Shown piece after piece: positions 22,454 through 23,712 of a stretch of DNA of 23,712 bases. A program made the position numbers and the translations under genes. The notes below the pieces were generated by a model. The model searched no databases, was not told the origin of the DNA, and saw nothing but the letters and a program-made list of their open reading frames with translations. Position 1 is the stretch's first letter. Each line of letters opens with the position of its first letter. Source of the stretch: Tissierella_B sp964485455 (GTDB taxonomy: Bacteria; Bacillota; Clostridia; Tissierellales; Tissierellaceae); contig CAZAJU010000029.1 of NCBI GenBank assembly GCA_964485455.1, positions 1 to 23,712 on the forward strand, written 5' to 3'.

Positions 22454-23682
22454 GCCCATTCTCCATTTTTGAAGATTTGGATTTTTTCACCTGTATGAGT
22501 AGTTCCAATGATGGATAGGTCTTCTGAGCCTATCATAAAATCCTCATGGGTTAGGGAGTTGTTTACACCAGCTGCTGCCAGTTCCTCATCGGTCATATTT
22601 TCTCCATCCTTTAAACTGGTTGGATAGGCCTTTCCAAAGGCTAGATGACAACTAGCGTTCTCATCGAATAATGTATTGAAAAACACGATATCAGACTTTG
22701 ATATTGGTGAGCTATGAGGAACTAGCGCCACTTCACCAAGATATTTGGCTCCCTCATCTATACCCAGTAAATCCTTCAATAATTCTTGCCCTACTTTAGC
22801 TTCAAAATCTATAACTTTACCATCCTTGAAAACCAATTTAAAATCATCAATAAGACTACCACTGTAATTCAACGGTTTAGTACTATAAACTACGCCATTT
22901 ACTCCATATTTATGAGGAAGAGTGTAGACCTCTTCTGTTGGCATATTTGCAACAAAAAAAGTACCTTGAGAATTTTTTCCTCCACCACCTGACCATTTAT
23001 GGTTCTGTGGTAGTTCTATGGTTAAATCGGTTCCGTTTAATGAAGTGTAATGAAGGGTCTTAAACCTTTTAGTATTAAGATAATCCGTCTTTTGCTCTAA
23101 AGTTTTTATATGTTCTTTCCAACCTTGAACGGGATTCTCAAGGTCCATTCTAGTTGCTTTGAAAATTGCTTCCCATAGTTTTTCAACAGCTAGGTCTTCA
23201 TCTAAATCCCTATATACCCTTTGGGCCCATCCTTTTGTAGGTATAGCAATTACACACCATGAATTTATATCGTTCATCGTATATTTCCTAAAAGGTTTCA
23301 TGCCAAGTCCTGAGGATTTATTAGCTGCAGCAATTTTCGTTGGGTCTATGTTCTTTAAGAGTTCAGGGTCTTCAGCATGGATAGAAATAAAACCTGCTCC
23401 TTTCTCAGCATATTCAACCATTGCATCGCATTTCCACTTAGGAAAGGTTTCAAATACTGATATTGGTGCATTCTCATATTTGAGTTTAGTCAACTCTCCA
23501 TCATTCCAATTGATATATACGTCACTAGCTCCCAATTCATAAGCATTTTTAGCTAGAAGCCTTACGAAATCTGCACCTTCTACTGGAGCCGAAATCACAA
23601 GGGGTTGATCCTTTTGAAGATTTATACCTACACTTACTGTTAGTTTAGCATATTGATCTAACTTATATTGAAATTCATTCAT
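22447..23682 (-). CDS. M29-family aminopeptidase (AmpS/PepS-like)
   Basis: A 411-residue cytosolic metallo-aminopeptidase of family M29, normal length, which removes N-terminal residues from peptides. N-terminal region: LDQYAKLTVSVGINLQKDQPLVISAPVEGADFVRLLAKNAYELGASDVYINW (8-59). The catalytic C-terminal half contains GTDLTIELPQNHKW (217-230), NMPTEEVYTLPH (246-257) with metal ligand E250 or E251, YLGEVALVP (314-322) with E317, ASCHLAFGKAYP (343-354) with H346, and LTHEDFMIGSEDL (377-389) with H379 and D381; these match the E-E-H-H-D dimetal site of the family. Start ATG follows GAGGTGAT. It appears monocistronic within the window and suits an amino-acid-using anaerobe. Confidence 0.93.
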   Translation of the reverse strand: MNEFQYKLDQYAKLTVSVGINLQKDQPLVISAPVEGADFVRLLAKNAYELGASDVYINWNDGELTKLKYENAPISVFETFPKWKCDAMVEYAEKGAGFISIHAEDPELLKNIDPTKIAAANKSSGLGMKPFRKYTMNDINSWCVIAIPTKGWAQRVYRDLDEDLAVEKLWEAIFKATRMDLENPVQGWKEHIKTLEQKTDYLNTKRFKTLHYTSLNGTDLTIELPQNHKWSGGGGKNSQGTFFVANMPTEEVYTLPHKYGVNGVVYSTKPLNYSGSLIDDFKLVFKDGKVIDFEAKVGQELLKDLLGIDEGAKYLGEVALVPHSSPISKSDIVFFNTLFDENASCHLAFGKAYPTSLKDGENMTDEELAAAGVNNSLTHEDFMIGSEDLSIIGTTHTGEKIQIFKNGEWAI

Positions 23683-23712
23683 TTTATCACCTCGATTAGA
23701 TTGTATTCATAG

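Overview
The window is AT-rich DNA from a low-GC Firmicute. Short intergenic spaces, strong AGGAGG-type ribosome binding sites, T-tailed hairpin terminators and gene content (LysM wall protein with CPG/CIP punctuation, LCP wall ligase, DUF438-hemerythrin-PAS protein, type 2 IPP isomerase, ECF transporter S component) point to an anaerobic Clostridia/Tissierellia-like organism; that assignment is inference. No rRNA, tRNA, CRISPR array, insertion sequence or phage gene was seen. It reads as chromosomal housekeeping and accessory metabolism. The sequence is a draft: a run of exactly 100 N at 18072-18171 is flanked on both sides by the same 55 bases, which looks like an unresolved contig overlap, not real missing DNA.

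Layout. 1-803: 3' part of a multi-LysM protein. 972-1928: lipoprotein of unknown function. 2095-3312: DUF438/hemerythrin/PAS sensor-like protein. 3453-5451: LCP wall-polymer ligase followed by type 2 isopentenyl-diphosphate isomerase, probably one transcript. 5546-10083, minus strand: a TIM-barrel protein, a SufS-like class V PLP enzyme, a DsrE-like protein and a DUF2207 membrane protein, suggesting a small sulfur-transfer cluster. 10235-13589, plus: a SixA-type histidine phosphatase fused to a polyphosphate-binding CHAD domain, then an AraC-type regulator with a shortened GH39-like C-terminal part. 13728-15122: MATE exporter. 15261-15767: ECF S component. 15797-16813, minus: NamA/YqjM-type flavin oxidoreductase. 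16980-20235, plus: a close-packed corA - TipAS-domain - speD - speE set linking magnesium transport and spermidine synthesis. 20307-20849: NADPH-dependent FMN reductase. 21007-22404: biotin-dependent carboxyltransferase subunit (OadA/PycB type) without a biotin domain. 22447-23682, minus: M29 aminopeptidase.

The most notable signals are regulatory and structural. Three genes (class V PLP enzyme, DsrE protein, MATE exporter) each have an inverted repeat whose downstream arm contains the Shine-Dalgarno sequence. The AraC protein carries what looks like a glycosidase domain that has lost its catalytic middle. The SixA-CHAD fusion joins phosphohistidine/phosphate chemistry to polyphosphate binding. 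Closing the false gap restores a complete 139-residue stand-alone TipAS protein exactly in frame. Several annotated starts were moved inward to ATG codons with properly spaced ribosome binding sites.
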